A stretch of DNA of 64,000 nt, taken from assembly GCA_000818945.1 (NCBI GenBank), contig KN805416.1:186001-250000 (forward strand), written 5' to 3'. Of the stretch, positions 9,577-19,118 are shown one piece after another. The notes beneath the pieces were generated by a model. It had not been told where the DNA came from. It ran no database searches and saw nothing but the letters and a program-made list of their open reading frames with translations. Both the position numbers and the translations under genes were made by a program. This DNA is from Schizochytrium sp. CCTCC M209059. Its lineage: Eukaryota > Sar > Bigyra > Thraustochytrida > Thraustochytriidae. The stretch's first letter is position 1. Each line of letters starts with the position of its first letter.

Positions 9577-11201
9577 TGCTCCTGTTGTCGGCGTAAAAGC
9601 GAAGCCTTCTTAGGCGATCCTGCACCGCGGCCGCGCAAAGGTGACGAGGGTCCCGCAGGCGGCAAAGAGGAAGCGATACCGCTGCCACCAAATGGCTTGG
9701 AAATGTTGAGCCCCGGAGGAATCAAATGCGAGCTTTCTGCTTCGTTGCTTGTTCCGCTCCGCGCAATTTGTGGCAGCCCTGCCTCGCTCAGGCGCTCCGA
9801 GAAAGACTCTGGGCCGACACTTCGCTCTCTCCCGCCCGCTGCAACAGTAAAAACACTGTGCGCGACCGACGGGGAGTTTTCCAAGATCGGTCTCGCTGTG
9901 GCGAGCTGCTCTCGAAGATAAGCATTTTCCACACGCAAGTGCTTGATCTCCTCGCGCAGGCGACTGATGAGCTGCTCCTTCCCGTCGAGATGTACAGTGG
10001 GTCTGTTCCGAATCTTTGATGCGCGATGCGCATACTGCAGCGTGCTCAAGGTCTCATCAGCATATGCCGCTGCAGGGGAGCAGCAGCAGATCATGAGGGT
10101 GAGACTTGAGCCACCCAGGGAGTCCATGAGGAGCTTGGTGAGCTTGGAGTCCCGATACGGAATGTGCGCTGTCAGAGCACCAGACGAGGATGGCGAAGAG
10201 CTTGATGCCGAACTAAGCGACGCAGCACCCGAGGTCCCCGAGGTGGTGAGCGCGGAAATGACGTTGCTGAGCGCAAAGAGAGACTTGTTGATCGCTCCTG
10301 TCTCGGTGAGTGTAATGCCATCGGACTTGGTGTCCTTGAGTCTTTCGCTGCCAGCAAGGTCACAAAAGACCATTTTTCCAAACTTGACGACCGCATGGCC
10401 GTCGTCAGGATCGGAGCTCTCCGTCTCGATGCTCAAGGTAAGGATGCTGTGGCTTCGGCTAGAATCTTTGTTGAGCTCGTGCGATCCCACGCGACGATTG
10501 CGATGACCCTCGCAGACAACCTCCATGATATCGCTGAGAGTTTGGCACTCCACAACAAAGAGATCCTGGACAAAGAACCCCTTTCCTGGCTTCCAGCGCA
10601 CGGGCAGACTTGCCGATGTGAGATTGAGCAGGTCGTACACCTGCTCATTATATATTTCGCAGAATGACGCCTTGAGCCGCACATTTGATTTTAGCTGTCG
10701 GATGCGAGAAAAGATGTAGCTCATTGAGCGCGGAATGAGGCCGTCCGATTGTGCGTCGCCTTGGTAAGCATCTTCGGCGATTTGTTCTTCGTAGCCGCTC
10801 ATGCTATAAGTCTTCCCGGAACCCGTTTGACCGTACGCAAAAACCGTGGCTGCGTAGCCATCAAGAGCAGACTCGAGCAAGGCTTTGACGCCGCAGGTGT
10901 CAAAGAACTGGGTCTGCGAGCACTCTGGTCCCATGACCGCATTGAAGCGGAATTTTTTATGCGTCCTCGACGCACCAAGCGCGCCAAGTTCAAGACGAAC
11001 GGTGTCCCCGCTCTCGACTTCGACGACCTCGTTTTCGCCCTGGTCGGCCTCTTTCTCGCTCAGCGGCCTGCAACGCACGATAACGCGGACATTGTCAGAG
11101 TTTGTGCTGCCCGCGGACTGTCCGCTTCGATCAGACTCGACGGAGCTCTTGCTCAGCAAGCTGCCGCGCGAACTCGCGCGCGACGATGCCTGCGAGCTCA
11201 T
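8973..11201 (-). CDS. KIF12-like kinesin (kinesin-16 type) with polyglutamine tract
   Basis: The 742-residue protein has an N-terminal motor of roughly residues 36-395: VRVIVRCRPLSEKE, P-loop GQTGSGKT (about 125-132), switch I SSRSH, switch II DLAGSE, and the neck RASKIRNRP. Two segments are typical of KIF12: LPVRWKPGKGFFVQDL with VVECQ, and LLESALDGYAATVFAYGQTG. The tail holds a CAG-encoded polyglutamine run (nt about 9518-9585) in a disordered linker, then coiled coil (about 590-700: REIERLKAENREI, NAYLRDTIAQLRK). It is a microtubule plus-end motor by family; kinesin-16 members are associated with ciliated lineages. The ATG at 11201 is preferred because the motor begins shortly after it. 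No intron is needed. Confidence 0.92.
9518..9585 (-). repeat. CAG microsatellite encoding polyglutamine
   Basis: CAG/CAA codons run inside the kinesin linker and give about 20 consecutive glutamines, flanked by EQEQ. The mixture with CAA at one end suggests an older, partly stabilised tract. Confidence 0.95.
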
Positions 11202-11448
11202 CTTGCGCTACGATTTGTTGCTTGGCGCATGGAGGTTTCTGTCCTTCTATCTGGCTGCTTGCTCTTGGGAACCAACCAGGCACCGACGCGGAGACAGCGC
11301 GCGACATGTTTTTATGCATAGTACACACACGACAGATCCGTTAGATATGGCGGGGACTCGACTCGGACCGTGATTCGAGTCTAAGCCACTGGAACTGGCG
11401 GAGTAATTTTATTTTTTTCCACCATTAACCGTACCACTCAAAGCAGAG

Positions 11449-11456
11449 TAGGCCTA
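11449..11456. promoter_or_regulatory. TAGGCCTA palindrome upstream of kinesin
   Basis: This perfect 8-bp palindrome lies about 250 nt upstream of the kinesin start codon. It is one of seven identical copies in non-coding DNA of the window. A regulatory role is inference. Confidence 0.4.
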
Positions 11457-11587
11457 GTCCTGCTTCTTTTGCATTTTTATTTCTGACTCGTGACGCGTGC
11501 AAGCCTGCAGTGTATGTGTGCTTGTTTTGCATTTTGTGTCTGCCTCGGCCTCTATGCCTAGGCAGGAATCGCTGTGAGTAGGCCTTC

Positions 11588-11957
11588 TTAGACTCTGGCA
11601 GAGCCTCCCTCTCTCCAAATCTTCGAATAAGGCTCTTGGCGCGGAAACGGTTGAGGAGGTTGGGGCAACAGTGAGCTGATGTAATTGAGGTTGGTCAAGT
11701 CCCCTCTCCTCATCCACAAGGCTTCATTTTTCGTCATCGAATACCGTGGACTTGACGCATGCCACATCTTTGCAAGGACTTGACCCCAGCCAGGGAGGAC
11801 AGCCTTGCTTTTGTAGAAGCACTCAAATAAAGCTGCGGTGCGTGTCGTATACCATACCACCTTTTTGCAGGCGCGGAATAAATTGCTCCAGGGCGCCCCT
11901 GGTCGGAGTGTTTGCGGCAAAGTACGGAGAGATGACTTCGAAGTGCACACCATAAGC
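11588..11957 (-). pseudogene. Possible frame-broken gene relic, unknown family
   Basis: On the minus strand one frame reads AYGVHFEVISPYFAANTPTR then GALEQFIPRLQKGGMVYDTH followed by RSFI and a stop. A second frame continues immediately with ECFYKSKAVLPGWGQVLAKM. Both halves have protein-like composition and GC-ending codons, and they join across a single frame change. A stop also precedes the first half. This could be a decayed gene or an exon; no family was recognised. Confidence 0.28.
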
Positions 11958-12711
11958 CTCTCATATCTAATAGGTTTGTGTGTGACGTAACGTCTGTACC
12001 ACGCTCGGATACCATTTGTTGTGCTACGAATTCCATTGATAATGTCATCATACTCGGACCGTTGTTTCCGCGCGCAGAGAAAGAAGCACAAAGCTCGCGT
12101 CCTTATACCTGGCAGGATAGGGCGCGATTGTTCGCGTGCGGGAATGCGCGGCGTTGCCGGCGAGTAAGGTTAAACAATTTTTGCTGCATGTCGCTGTGGA
12201 ATCAGCCAACCCTTTTGCATACAATCCGCCTTCCAACATACTTTTTAGATTGATACAAGAAAGAACACAACACACTCCCGAGGAAGTAGAGTAAAAGTCA
12301 AATTTGGCTAGTGCGAGCTGGGCTCTGATAGATTCTACGCATCTCACCAGCCAGACGTTTATGCTTTTCACTACATCTACAAGTCAAAGCTCTCTACAAA
12401 TTGTAAGTCACCAGTTTCTTTGAATCAATTCGAAGAATGTGGAATTTTGAGTTGCGCAATTCTATCCGTTTTAGCCTCGGGTGGCACTGGCGGAGGCCGC
12501 CCGGGCGGCTGACCCAGGGCCGAGACACCAACACCAACAAGCGTGGCTTACCTCGGGCCAGGCAGGCTAGAGGGTCTGTTTTGAAAATAGGTGGACACCA
12601 AAGCCATCCCGTCCCTGTCCCAGTGCCTGTCCCTGTCTCTGCGCTGGAGACCTGCACGGGCAAAGCGGGCTCATTTTGTGGAACCGCCCCCAATCTCTCT
12701 CCCTGAGCGGG

Positions 12712-14532
12712 ATGGAGCGCCACGAGGACGAGTGCAGCCAAGGTGTTCTTCGGAAAGCGCGATCTCTGCGCAGGCTAGAGCCTGGTGCGAGTCCTTCAGA
12801 GCGCAGTGCGGCGGGAACTTTCGCTTTGGCGGAACGAATTTCGGAGCTAAAAGCGAATATTCTAAGCTTGCACAACCTTCGCCATGAGTTGAACGCAAAC
12901 GAGGCTCTCGCTGTTCGGCAGCTACGTGCGCATGTCGATAGAGAAGCTTTGGTGGCCGGAGATCAGAAACGTGACATTCAGCAGGTTCTCGCGCGCTATA
13001 ATGCTTCCTCAGATCATTTTCAGAACCAGGCAGCAATGGATGGTTTGCGCCGCGCGCTTGATCAGGAAGCTACACATGCTCTTGCTGTTGCAGCGCGAAG
13101 AGGCCCCCAAGAGCGCGTAGGACGCATACAATCTCACACTCAGGCTAGTGTCGAACTCGGAGTCCTTTTGGACGCTTTGTCGGGGTTCGCACACGTTTGG
13201 CACGCATGCAAAGACGCAAATCTTAAGTGCAGTGCTTTGGAGACTGCTCTGGAGGAGACCAATCGTGCACTTGCGCAAACTGAAGAGGAAAGGGACCTTT
13301 ATCACGACGCATTGGCGTCCTCCAGCGATGCGGACGCCGTACACAGAGTCCGGAATTTGCGAGCTCACATGGGAAAAATTCGGCACCTGTCAAGTGCGAC
13401 AAAGTCGGCTCGTCTAGCGGACGCGTACACGCAAACCCAGGACCGAGCGTTGCGAGCAAGTCTTTCAAGTTCGCGCTCTGTTGCCTCGACCCAGACGCCA
13501 CACTCGCAAACAAAGGATGAGGCAGCAGATGAGCGCGCTCGAATGGCCGAAGACCGCCTTCATGCTTCCGCGGCACGAATTTGCGAGCTTGAGAAGACCG
13601 TCCGTTCTTTAAAGAACGCCCTTCGAGCACTGCAAAAGCAAACGGAGCAAGTTTGCGAGCCTGGATTTCCAATCGTGGGTGAAAGTTCAAGTAAATTCGC
13701 GCAGACTGAAGACTTTTTGACCACTTCAAACTTGTCTACAACAAGGGAAGTGGCGATGCAACATTCTGCTCTTCAGCCCGTGATGATCGAAGCAGGTGCG
13801 CAGACTTCGTTCATGAAGCGAGAACTTCGCTCATGCGGTGCGCAAACGAAAAGCATGAATCATTGTCACCAGGCAGTGCAGGCAGCCTGGCTTCGTGCCG
13901 AACAAGGCGCGCAAACCATGACCTGGAAAGAGGCGGTGAGAGAAAGCGATGAAGTTGGCGATCTTGTTGCGAACCAAGTGGCGGAGTTGGCCAGTTTCCA
14001 GGACGCGCTTGACGCTAAGGAAAAAATAGAGGCTGGTTTGCGTGCCGAACTGGAGCAAGTCGCGGATGCAAAGCAGGCCTCTCTGGCGAGGCAAGACGCC
14101 CAGGATGCCGAGGCACTGGAAGGTCTGCGCGTGGAAGCAAAGATTTTGCATGCTCGAATTGCAGCACACGGTGAGGAAAAAGAATTATACGAAGAAACTA
14201 TTGGTTCTCTGCGAGCGCAGATTCGCGGGCTCATGAGTATGCACGAAAAGAGTCACGGGCTCGAGGCGCCAACGCCCTCCACGAGCGAGGCGCGCGAACT
14301 GAGGACACTTGCGCGCGAAGTAAGTGAAGCACTGCACAACAGGCTGCAGCTCCATCTCGAATTGTTATGCACGGCGAGAACGACCACTGGAGGTGCAGAT
14401 GGCGCGTCGGGCGAACTGCGCGTCCCCGACGCAGCGTGGCCGGCGCTGCAGGCTCAACTCGAGGCTGCTGACAAGGCTTTGCAAGGTCTGCTGGAACGGC
14501 TCAAGCAGGTGGGCCTGCACTATCATTGTTGA
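12712..14532 (+). CDS. Coiled-coil protein with repeated TQT/AQT (LC8-binding-like) motifs
   Basis: The first ATG in frame is at 12712; the frame extends a little further upstream only through a non-ATG codon. The 606-residue product is almost wholly helical (for example RISELKANILSLHNLRHEL and ETALEETNRALAQTEEERD), typical of a centrosomal, basal-body or cytoskeletal scaffold. Between residues 240 and 402 the triplets TQT (240, 260), SQT (265) and AQT (330, 363, 377, 400) recur, four of them preceded by Gly/Cys/Phe-Ala. [TVA]QT triplets in disordered linkers are the recognition core for dynein light chain LC8, so a multivalent LC8 scaffold is a testable inference. The 3' end overlaps the stop of the convergent gene by 32 nt. 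No named family was recognised. Confidence 0.78.
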   Translation: MERHEDECSQGVLRKARSLRRLEPGASPSERSAAGTFALAERISELKANILSLHNLRHELNANEALAVRQLRAHVDREALVAGDQKRDIQQVLARYNASSDHFQNQAAMDGLRRALDQEATHALAVAARRGPQERVGRIQSHTQASVELGVLLDALSGFAHVWHACKDANLKCSALETALEETNRALAQTEEERDLYHDALASSSDADAVHRVRNLRAHMGKIRHLSSATKSARLADAYTQTQDRALRASLSSSRSVASTQTPHSQTKDEAADERARMAEDRLHASAARICELEKTVRSLKNALRALQKQTEQVCEPGFPIVGESSSKFAQTEDFLTTSNLSTTREVAMQHSALQPVMIEAGAQTSFMKRELRSCGAQTKSMNHCHQAVQAAWLRAEQGAQTMTWKEAVRESDEVGDLVANQVAELASFQDALDAKEKIEAGLRAELEQVADAKQASLARQDAQDAEALEGLRVEAKILHARIAAHGEEKELYEETIGSLRAQIRGLMSMHEKSHGLEAPTPSTSEARELRTLAREVSEALHNRLQLHLELLCTARTTTGGADGASGELRVPDAAWPALQAQLEAADKALQGLLERLKQVGLHYHC

Positions 14533-15235
14533 CCTTTGCAATGGCTGTAGCTGTTGTATCCTCTGCAGAATTTGCTAGATTGACATCCTCTTTAGCATCG
14601 GCATTCGCATCTGCGTTTGCATTTGTACTCTTTGTATTTGCGTTTGTACTATTTGCATCTGCATTTGCATTTGATGTTGAGGCTGTTGCTACTTCTGTAG
14701 TTGGTGTGGAAGCTTCTGCGGCCGGCAAAGTAGGCGTAGATGCTGGTGCTGCTGCAGACGTTGATGTCGATGCTGGCGTAGACGTTGATGTCAATGCTGG
14801 CGCAGACGTAGACGCAGACGCAGATGCTGGTGCTGGTGCTGGTGCAGATGCGGATGTCGGCGCTGGAGCAGATATGGATGCAGAAGCAGACGTAGATGTT
14901 GAAGCCGAGGTAGATGTGGCGCCAGCCTTAAGGGCAGCGATTTTCTCCTTGTATCCCGCAATTGTCTTCTCCTCGAACTCGAGCCTTGCCCTGAGCGTCT
15001 CGACCTGGGCCTCCCTGGCGCTCTCGGCGTCGTCGAGCGCGGCCTGCTGTCTCGGCGTGAGGCGCGCCGGCCTGTACCTGACGGCGGGCTCGCGCTCGCC
15101 CGAGGTCTCGAGCACGCCGGCGCGCGCGCGCTGCTCCCCCGCCTCCAGGGCGCGCTCCGTCTCCGCGCGCGCGCGCTCCGACACCAGCACGAGCTTGAGC
15201 AGCGACTGCAGCGTCAGCCGCCCGCCGCCCTCCAT
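14501..15235 (-). CDS. Short coiled-coil protein with long Ser/Thr/Ala-rich tail
   Basis: The frame is open from further upstream, but the ATG at 15235 (MEGGGRLTLQSLLKLVLVSE) begins the first plausible protein sequence, giving 244 residues. Residues 1-105 are helical and charged (ARAETERALEAGEQRARAG, TPRQQAALDDAESAREAQ, LRARLEFEEKTIAGYKEKIA). The remainder is a low-complexity series of Ser-Ala/Thr-Ser/Ala-Pro units turning into Asn-Ala-Asp/Asn-Thr repeats, encoded by degenerate hexanucleotide repeats. The stop lies inside the last codons of the convergent coiled-coil gene. It faces the ubiquilin gene across a 523-bp divergent promoter. The opposite-strand frame here (Asp-Val/Ala repeats) is judged a shadow. 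Function unknown. Confidence 0.6.
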   Translation of the reverse strand: MEGGGRLTLQSLLKLVLVSERARAETERALEAGEQRARAGVLETSGEREPAVRYRPARLTPRQQAALDDAESAREAQVETLRARLEFEEKTIAGYKEKIAALKAGATSTSASTSTSASASISAPAPTSASAPAPAPASASASTSAPALTSTSTPASTSTSAAAPASTPTLPAAEASTPTTEVATASTSNANADANSTNANTKSTNANADANADAKEDVNLANSAEDTTATAIAKVNNDSAGPPA

Positions 15236-15758
15236 CGCGCCGCCGCCGCCGCCGCTGCCGCCTGCCGCCTGCCTGCTGCCTGCCTGCCTGCCTGCGCCCG
15301 CGAGGCCGCGGAGCCGCGGAGCGAAGGCGGTCTGCCCGGGCCGCGGGTGGGTCTCCGCTGTCCCTGGCGCCTCCGCCCTGGGCGACCTGGAGCCCAGGAG
15401 GTGACATGACATGGTGTACGCATGATATGATTGATATGATTGACATGATACGACACGACACCCACGATTCGAGACGGCGGTAGTAGTATGGCCTGCGCCG
15501 CGGACAGGCTCGACGCCGAGGCCCGGCGCGGCAGACCCGGAGCGCGGCTGGAGCGGCGCGGCTGCAGCGAGGAGGCGGCGAGAAGGCGCGGCAGACGGAG
15601 AAGGCGCGGCAGAAGGAGAAGGCGGCGGAGAGAGAGCAGAGCAGAGCAGGGCAGAGCAGAGCAGAGCAGCAGAGGAGGCCCCGGAGAAGCGCGCGGCGCG
15701 CAGAGCGAGCGAGCGAGCGAGCGAGGCGGAGCGGCGCGGGCGCGGGGCCGCGGGCGAG
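15236..15758. other. Divergent promoter region upstream of ubiquilin
   Basis: This contains a GAYATGAT-type AT/GC alternating stretch (15402-15460), GCAGAGCAGAGC pentamer-like repeats (15637-15670) and four GAGC units at 15706-15725, just before the ubiquilin ATG. Similar purine-rich repeats precede several other start codons in this window. Confidence 0.5.
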
Positions 15759-17135
15759 ATGGGGAGGAAGATCAAGGTGAGCGTGAGGTGCTCGACGGGC
15801 CCCAAGTTCGATGCAGAGGCCGACGAGGGCAAGAGCGTGCTGGAGCTCAAGAGAGCGCTCGCAGAGCAGGCCGGCGTCCCCAAGGAGCAGCAGAGGCTCA
15901 TCTACAAGGGCCGCGTGCTCAAGGATGACCTCATGGTAGAGCACTACAACATCGTCGATGGAGATGCCATCCACCTCGTGGCGAGCTCCGGGGCGCCCGC
16001 GGCGAACAACGGCGGCAATGCCGGCGCCGCGGCGTCGGGAGCGAGCGCAGAGGCGCGATCAGCGGCAGCCGGCATCCCGACGCCGGGCATGGCCGCTTCA
16101 GCAGGCCCAGCAGGCATGCCACCGGGGCTTGGCGCCATGATGGACAATCCGATCTTCCAGAGCATGCTCGACAATCCGGAATTCATGCGGTCCATGATGA
16201 TGGCAAATCCGCAGATTCGCGCCATGATTGAACAGAATCCACACCTCGGGCAGGTCCTCTCGGACCCGGAGCTCTTGCGCACAACGATGAACGCGGCGCG
16301 GAACCCAGCGCTCATGAACGAGCTCATGCGAAACCAAGACCGCGCCATTGCAAATATTGAGAGTCTTCCGGGTGGATACAACGCTCTCGCACGCATGTAC
16401 GAGGATGTCGCACCGATGATGGACGGTCCCATGAATTCGAGCTCGTCGGCGTCGGGTAACACGCAATCTGCGGAGGCGGGCGCGGAAAACGGCGGCGAAG
16501 GCTCTGCAGGAGCCCCCATTCCAAATCCGTGGGGAGGCGGTGGCGGCGGCGGCAGCAACAGCAGTAACAGTGGCAACAGTGGCAGCAATAGCGCTGCACC
16601 CGGTCAGAACCCTGCTGCAGGTATGATGCAAAGTTTGTTCGGAGGAGCTGGTGGCGCAGGAGGTGCTGGTTTTCCCTTTGGGGGTGCGAGCTCTGGTCAA
16701 GGCGACGCGCAGCAGACACCCCCGCGCGGCATGCCCTTTTCACTTCCACCTGTGCCACCCGAATTCATTCAACAAATGATGCAAACCATGTCAGGCGCCA
16801 CGCGCGGTCAGCAATCAACCTCACAGCAGCAGCAGCAGCAGCAGAACATCAACAACAACGTGAACCCCAGTGCAAACACGGGAGCCACTTCGACAGCTGC
16901 TGCTGCCGCCGCCATCGCGAAGAATAGCGCGCGCGTCGCCTCGCTTCGAAAGGGCCCTAACCCTTGGGCGCCTGCAGACTCGCCCGACAGTCCCCAGGTC
17001 AAATACAAGGATCAACTTGCTCAGATGGAAGAGATGGGCTTTCCTGACATGGCAGCAAACATCCAGGCTCTGTTACGCTGCGATGGTGACGCTGAGCAGG
17101 CCATTGAGCACCTGCTCGAGGACATGGCCAAGTGA
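15759..17135 (+). CDS. Ubiquilin / Dsk2-type proteasome shuttle factor
   Basis: The 458-residue intronless protein has the ubiquilin order. An N-terminal ubiquitin-like domain (about 1-76) includes IKVSVRCSTGPKFD, KQQRLIYKGRVLKDD-like sequence and DGDAIHLV. A central STI1 region (about 125-220) repeats DNPIFQSMLDNPEFMRSMM, NPQIRAMIEQNPHLGQVLSD and NPALMNELMRNQDRA. A Gly/Asn/Gln-rich linker follows. The C-terminal UBA domain (about 415-458) reads YKDQLAQMEEMGFPDMAANI and ends DAEQAIEHLLEDMAK. Ubiquilins carry ubiquitinated and membrane proteins to the proteasome; the UBA binds ubiquitin and the UBL binds the proteasome. The MGF loop of the UBA is intact. The start follows the GAGC repeat leader by about 30 nt. 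Confidence 0.97.
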   Translation: MGRKIKVSVRCSTGPKFDAEADEGKSVLELKRALAEQAGVPKEQQRLIYKGRVLKDDLMVEHYNIVDGDAIHLVASSGAPAANNGGNAGAAASGASAEARSAAAGIPTPGMAASAGPAGMPPGLGAMMDNPIFQSMLDNPEFMRSMMMANPQIRAMIEQNPHLGQVLSDPELLRTTMNAARNPALMNELMRNQDRAIANIESLPGGYNALARMYEDVAPMMDGPMNSSSSASGNTQSAEAGAENGGEGSAGAPIPNPWGGGGGGGSNSSNSGNSGSNSAAPGQNPAAGMMQSLFGGAGGAGGAGFPFGGASSGQGDAQQTPPRGMPFSLPPVPPEFIQQMMQTMSGATRGQQSTSQQQQQQQNINNNVNPSANTGATSTAAAAAAIAKNSARVASLRKGPNPWAPADSPDSPQVKYKDQLAQMEEMGFPDMAANIQALLRCDGDAEQAIEHLLEDMAK

Positions 17136-17847
17136 CTTGGCCGTGTCCTACCGCTCTTCTTCTTAGTTCCTGCTCTGCGTTGCGCGCCTCTGCGTGTGTA
17201 TCCGCCCACTCGACTCGCTGATCTGTAAGCTGAAGCTATTGCCTTGGCTTCTCAGCAGCATGGAGGGGCAACTTTGTTTTTAGTCAGATTGCTTTGAGCT
17301 TGATCACAAATTCACACACTTTTTATCTCAAAGGAAGGATGTATATGCGCATACGCCGCGGGACAACATTCTCAGAGTGTTCCTTTACTGCGTCTGTCTT
17401 TTTCTTCTTTCGTTTCCTTTCGATTTCATCTAGAATACGTACATGGTGGATTTTGTTTTACTTACATGCAACATGGCGTAGAGGGAGGGCGAGAAGGGAG
17501 CAAAGGAAGGAGGCCTATTCACTTGACGATGGAATCTTTCGTAAACTCTTCCTTTGCTCAATTTTGACAGACGGCTCACCCTCTAGTCAATGTCGAATTC
17601 GGTAGGGTTGTCCGTAGACATATTCTTCTTCTTTGAATAATTCGGTTACTTGTCGCGGCGACATCAGGAAAGCAAGAATCTTGGAGTGTATTCGCTTATT
17701 GTCACCCGTCACCGCAATGGGCGATAACTGCCAGTGTTTCAGATGCAGGGAGGCCTGGTCTCTGCGTCTACGACGCGTCGTAGACGCGTCTCCGGGACTT
17801 TTGGGGAAGTCGCAAAGCCTAACAACGTTGAAGCGTCACCGATCGTA
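17136..17847. other. Convergent intergenic region
   Basis: This lies between the 3' ends of ubiquilin and the methyltransferase and should contain both 3' UTRs and polyadenylation signals. It includes a perfect 24-bp palindrome (17764-17787). No coding signal seen. Confidence 0.55.
17764..17787. repeat. Perfect 24-bp palindrome
   Basis: Each arm is GCGTCTACGACG or its exact reverse complement with no spacer. It lies about 60 nt beyond the methyltransferase stop in the convergent 3' region. It could form a cruciform, or a stem in either transcript. Confidence 0.9.
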
Positions 17848-18867
17848 TTACTGATTGATTCGCAAAAATGTCAACGATTCAGCCAAAGACATGGACTCGT
17901 CAAACTCGCGCATCTGCCGCGAGGCATCTGTATCCTGAAGAAAGAACTCGTACGAGTAACAGGACTTTTCTTCAGGCGTAAAGAGAAGGTCGTAAGTTTG
18001 ACGCAACGAGAGCCGTTCTCCAGCCTGGGAGGAGACTTCACCAGACTGTGACGCTGCCATATTTGAGCCCACCTTCGAGGCAAAGGCCTCCCTGATAGAC
18101 TTTTCCCGATCGGCGGACAAAAATGGGCAAGCTTCGTGATGGTACCATTCCAGCACTTTCGAAAGATGACTCGAAAGCAGCTCGAAGTTCATTGACTGAC
18201 CAACCTCGGAACAGGTGCAGGGAGATTCGGGTGCACACGATTCGTTACGAGCGAAAACAGTCGCGTGAAAGGATCGCTCCAGGGCTGAATCTTGGCTGCA
18301 TAGCGGCTTTGTCCACGTTGATGCGACAGGGCGAGACCAAAGTGTATCCATGTGGAACAGCTTGCGAACAAAAGTAGGGCCATGAAGACTTACGAGAACG
18401 AGCACTCCTCCGCACCGTGCAGCTCGCGCGACAGTACCCAAGTACGCAGCGCAATCACCAGCACACAATAGCGCATCGAGAGTTCCCTTGTCGACCACCA
18501 TGTCAAACCTTTGGCCTTGGGTAGCTGCCTCAACAGCGTGCCAGTCGGTGACATCCGCCACGGCCCAGCGTAAGCGGTCGTCGTCTTTGTGTTTTTGCGC
18601 CATGAAGTCGATGCAGTGTTGCTCCACATCGAGACTTAGTACACTTTTGACGATTCCCTCGTTTACCAGCGCCTCGCTGAGCGCAGAAGTTCCGGCACCA
18701 AGAACCAGGGCGCTCACCATTGCGGGAACTTGCGAAATTTCTGCAGCTTCTGCTACAAGGTCGCTTATTTCGTCGAACTCAACGAGCCAGTCAAAGCAAT
18801 TGACATTATCTTCGTTTGCCAGGGACTTTGTATCGCTGCTTCTTGGTTCGAGGTTTTTGGCCTCCAT
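17848..18867 (-). CDS. Class I SAM-dependent methyltransferase, METTL13/EEF1AKMT4-like
   Basis: The 339-residue intronless protein shows the SAM-binding core: motif I ALVLGAGTSALSEALVNEG, the acidic end of strand 2 in VLSLDVEQHCIDFM, and motif IV as FDMVVDKGTLDALLCAGD. The VDKGTLDAL signature is characteristic of the METTL13/ECE2-EEF1AKMT4 branch, enzymes that methylate lysine or the N-terminus of translation elongation factor 1A. That substrate is family knowledge, not proven here. After the core, ARCGGVLVLVSLHGPTFVRK forms the late strands, and the Cys/Ser-rich C-terminal part is poorly conserved. The start at 18867 (MEAKNLEPRSSDTK) faces the symporter gene across a divergent promoter. Confidence 0.85.
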   Translation of the reverse strand: MEAKNLEPRSSDTKSLANEDNVNCFDWLVEFDEISDLVAEAAEISQVPAMVSALVLGAGTSALSEALVNEGIVKSVLSLDVEQHCIDFMAQKHKDDDRLRWAVADVTDWHAVEAATQGQRFDMVVDKGTLDALLCAGDCAAYLGTVARAARCGGVLVLVSLHGPTFVRKLFHMDTLWSRPVASTWTKPLCSQDSALERSFHATVFARNESCAPESPCTCSEVGQSMNFELLSSHLSKVLEWYHHEACPFLSADREKSIREAFASKVGSNMAASQSGEVSSQAGERLSLRQTYDLLFTPEEKSCYSYEFFLQDTDASRQMREFDESMSLAESLTFLRINQ

Positions 18868-19086
18868 CTTTCTCGAGGTTCACGCTGTCGTTGCTGGTGA
18901 TTAGCGAGCGATCTCCTGGCCACAGCTTTCCCTTTCCCTCCACGAGCCTAGCTAGTAGGCTCTCGCGAACGAAAGGAGGCTTCTTTCCATTGCTGTCTGC
19001 GGCGCCCCGGCGGCTTTGCGAGCGTCTTTCTGTCTGTGTTGTCTACAACTTCTCGGATTGCTTTTGCTCCCCACCACCTCTAAGTC

Positions 19087-19118
<32 letters not shown>

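Larger units (their letters stand above)
11202..12711. other. Divergent intergenic region, 1.5 kb
   Basis: This separates the kinesin (minus) from the TQT-motif coiled-coil gene (plus). It holds one TAGGCCTA palindrome (11449), a second self-complementary TGCCTAGGCA at about 11554, a candidate gene relic (11588-11957), and imperfect CTGTCCC/AGTGCC hexamer repeats near 12606-12640. No intact gene seen. Confidence 0.5.

Noticed and set aside
14526..15404. Plus-strand frame with Asp-Val/Asp-Ala repeats
   Set aside because: It is the antisense of the Ser/Thr/Ala-rich tail; the minus frame has a coiled-coil N-terminus and the plus frame has nothing folded.
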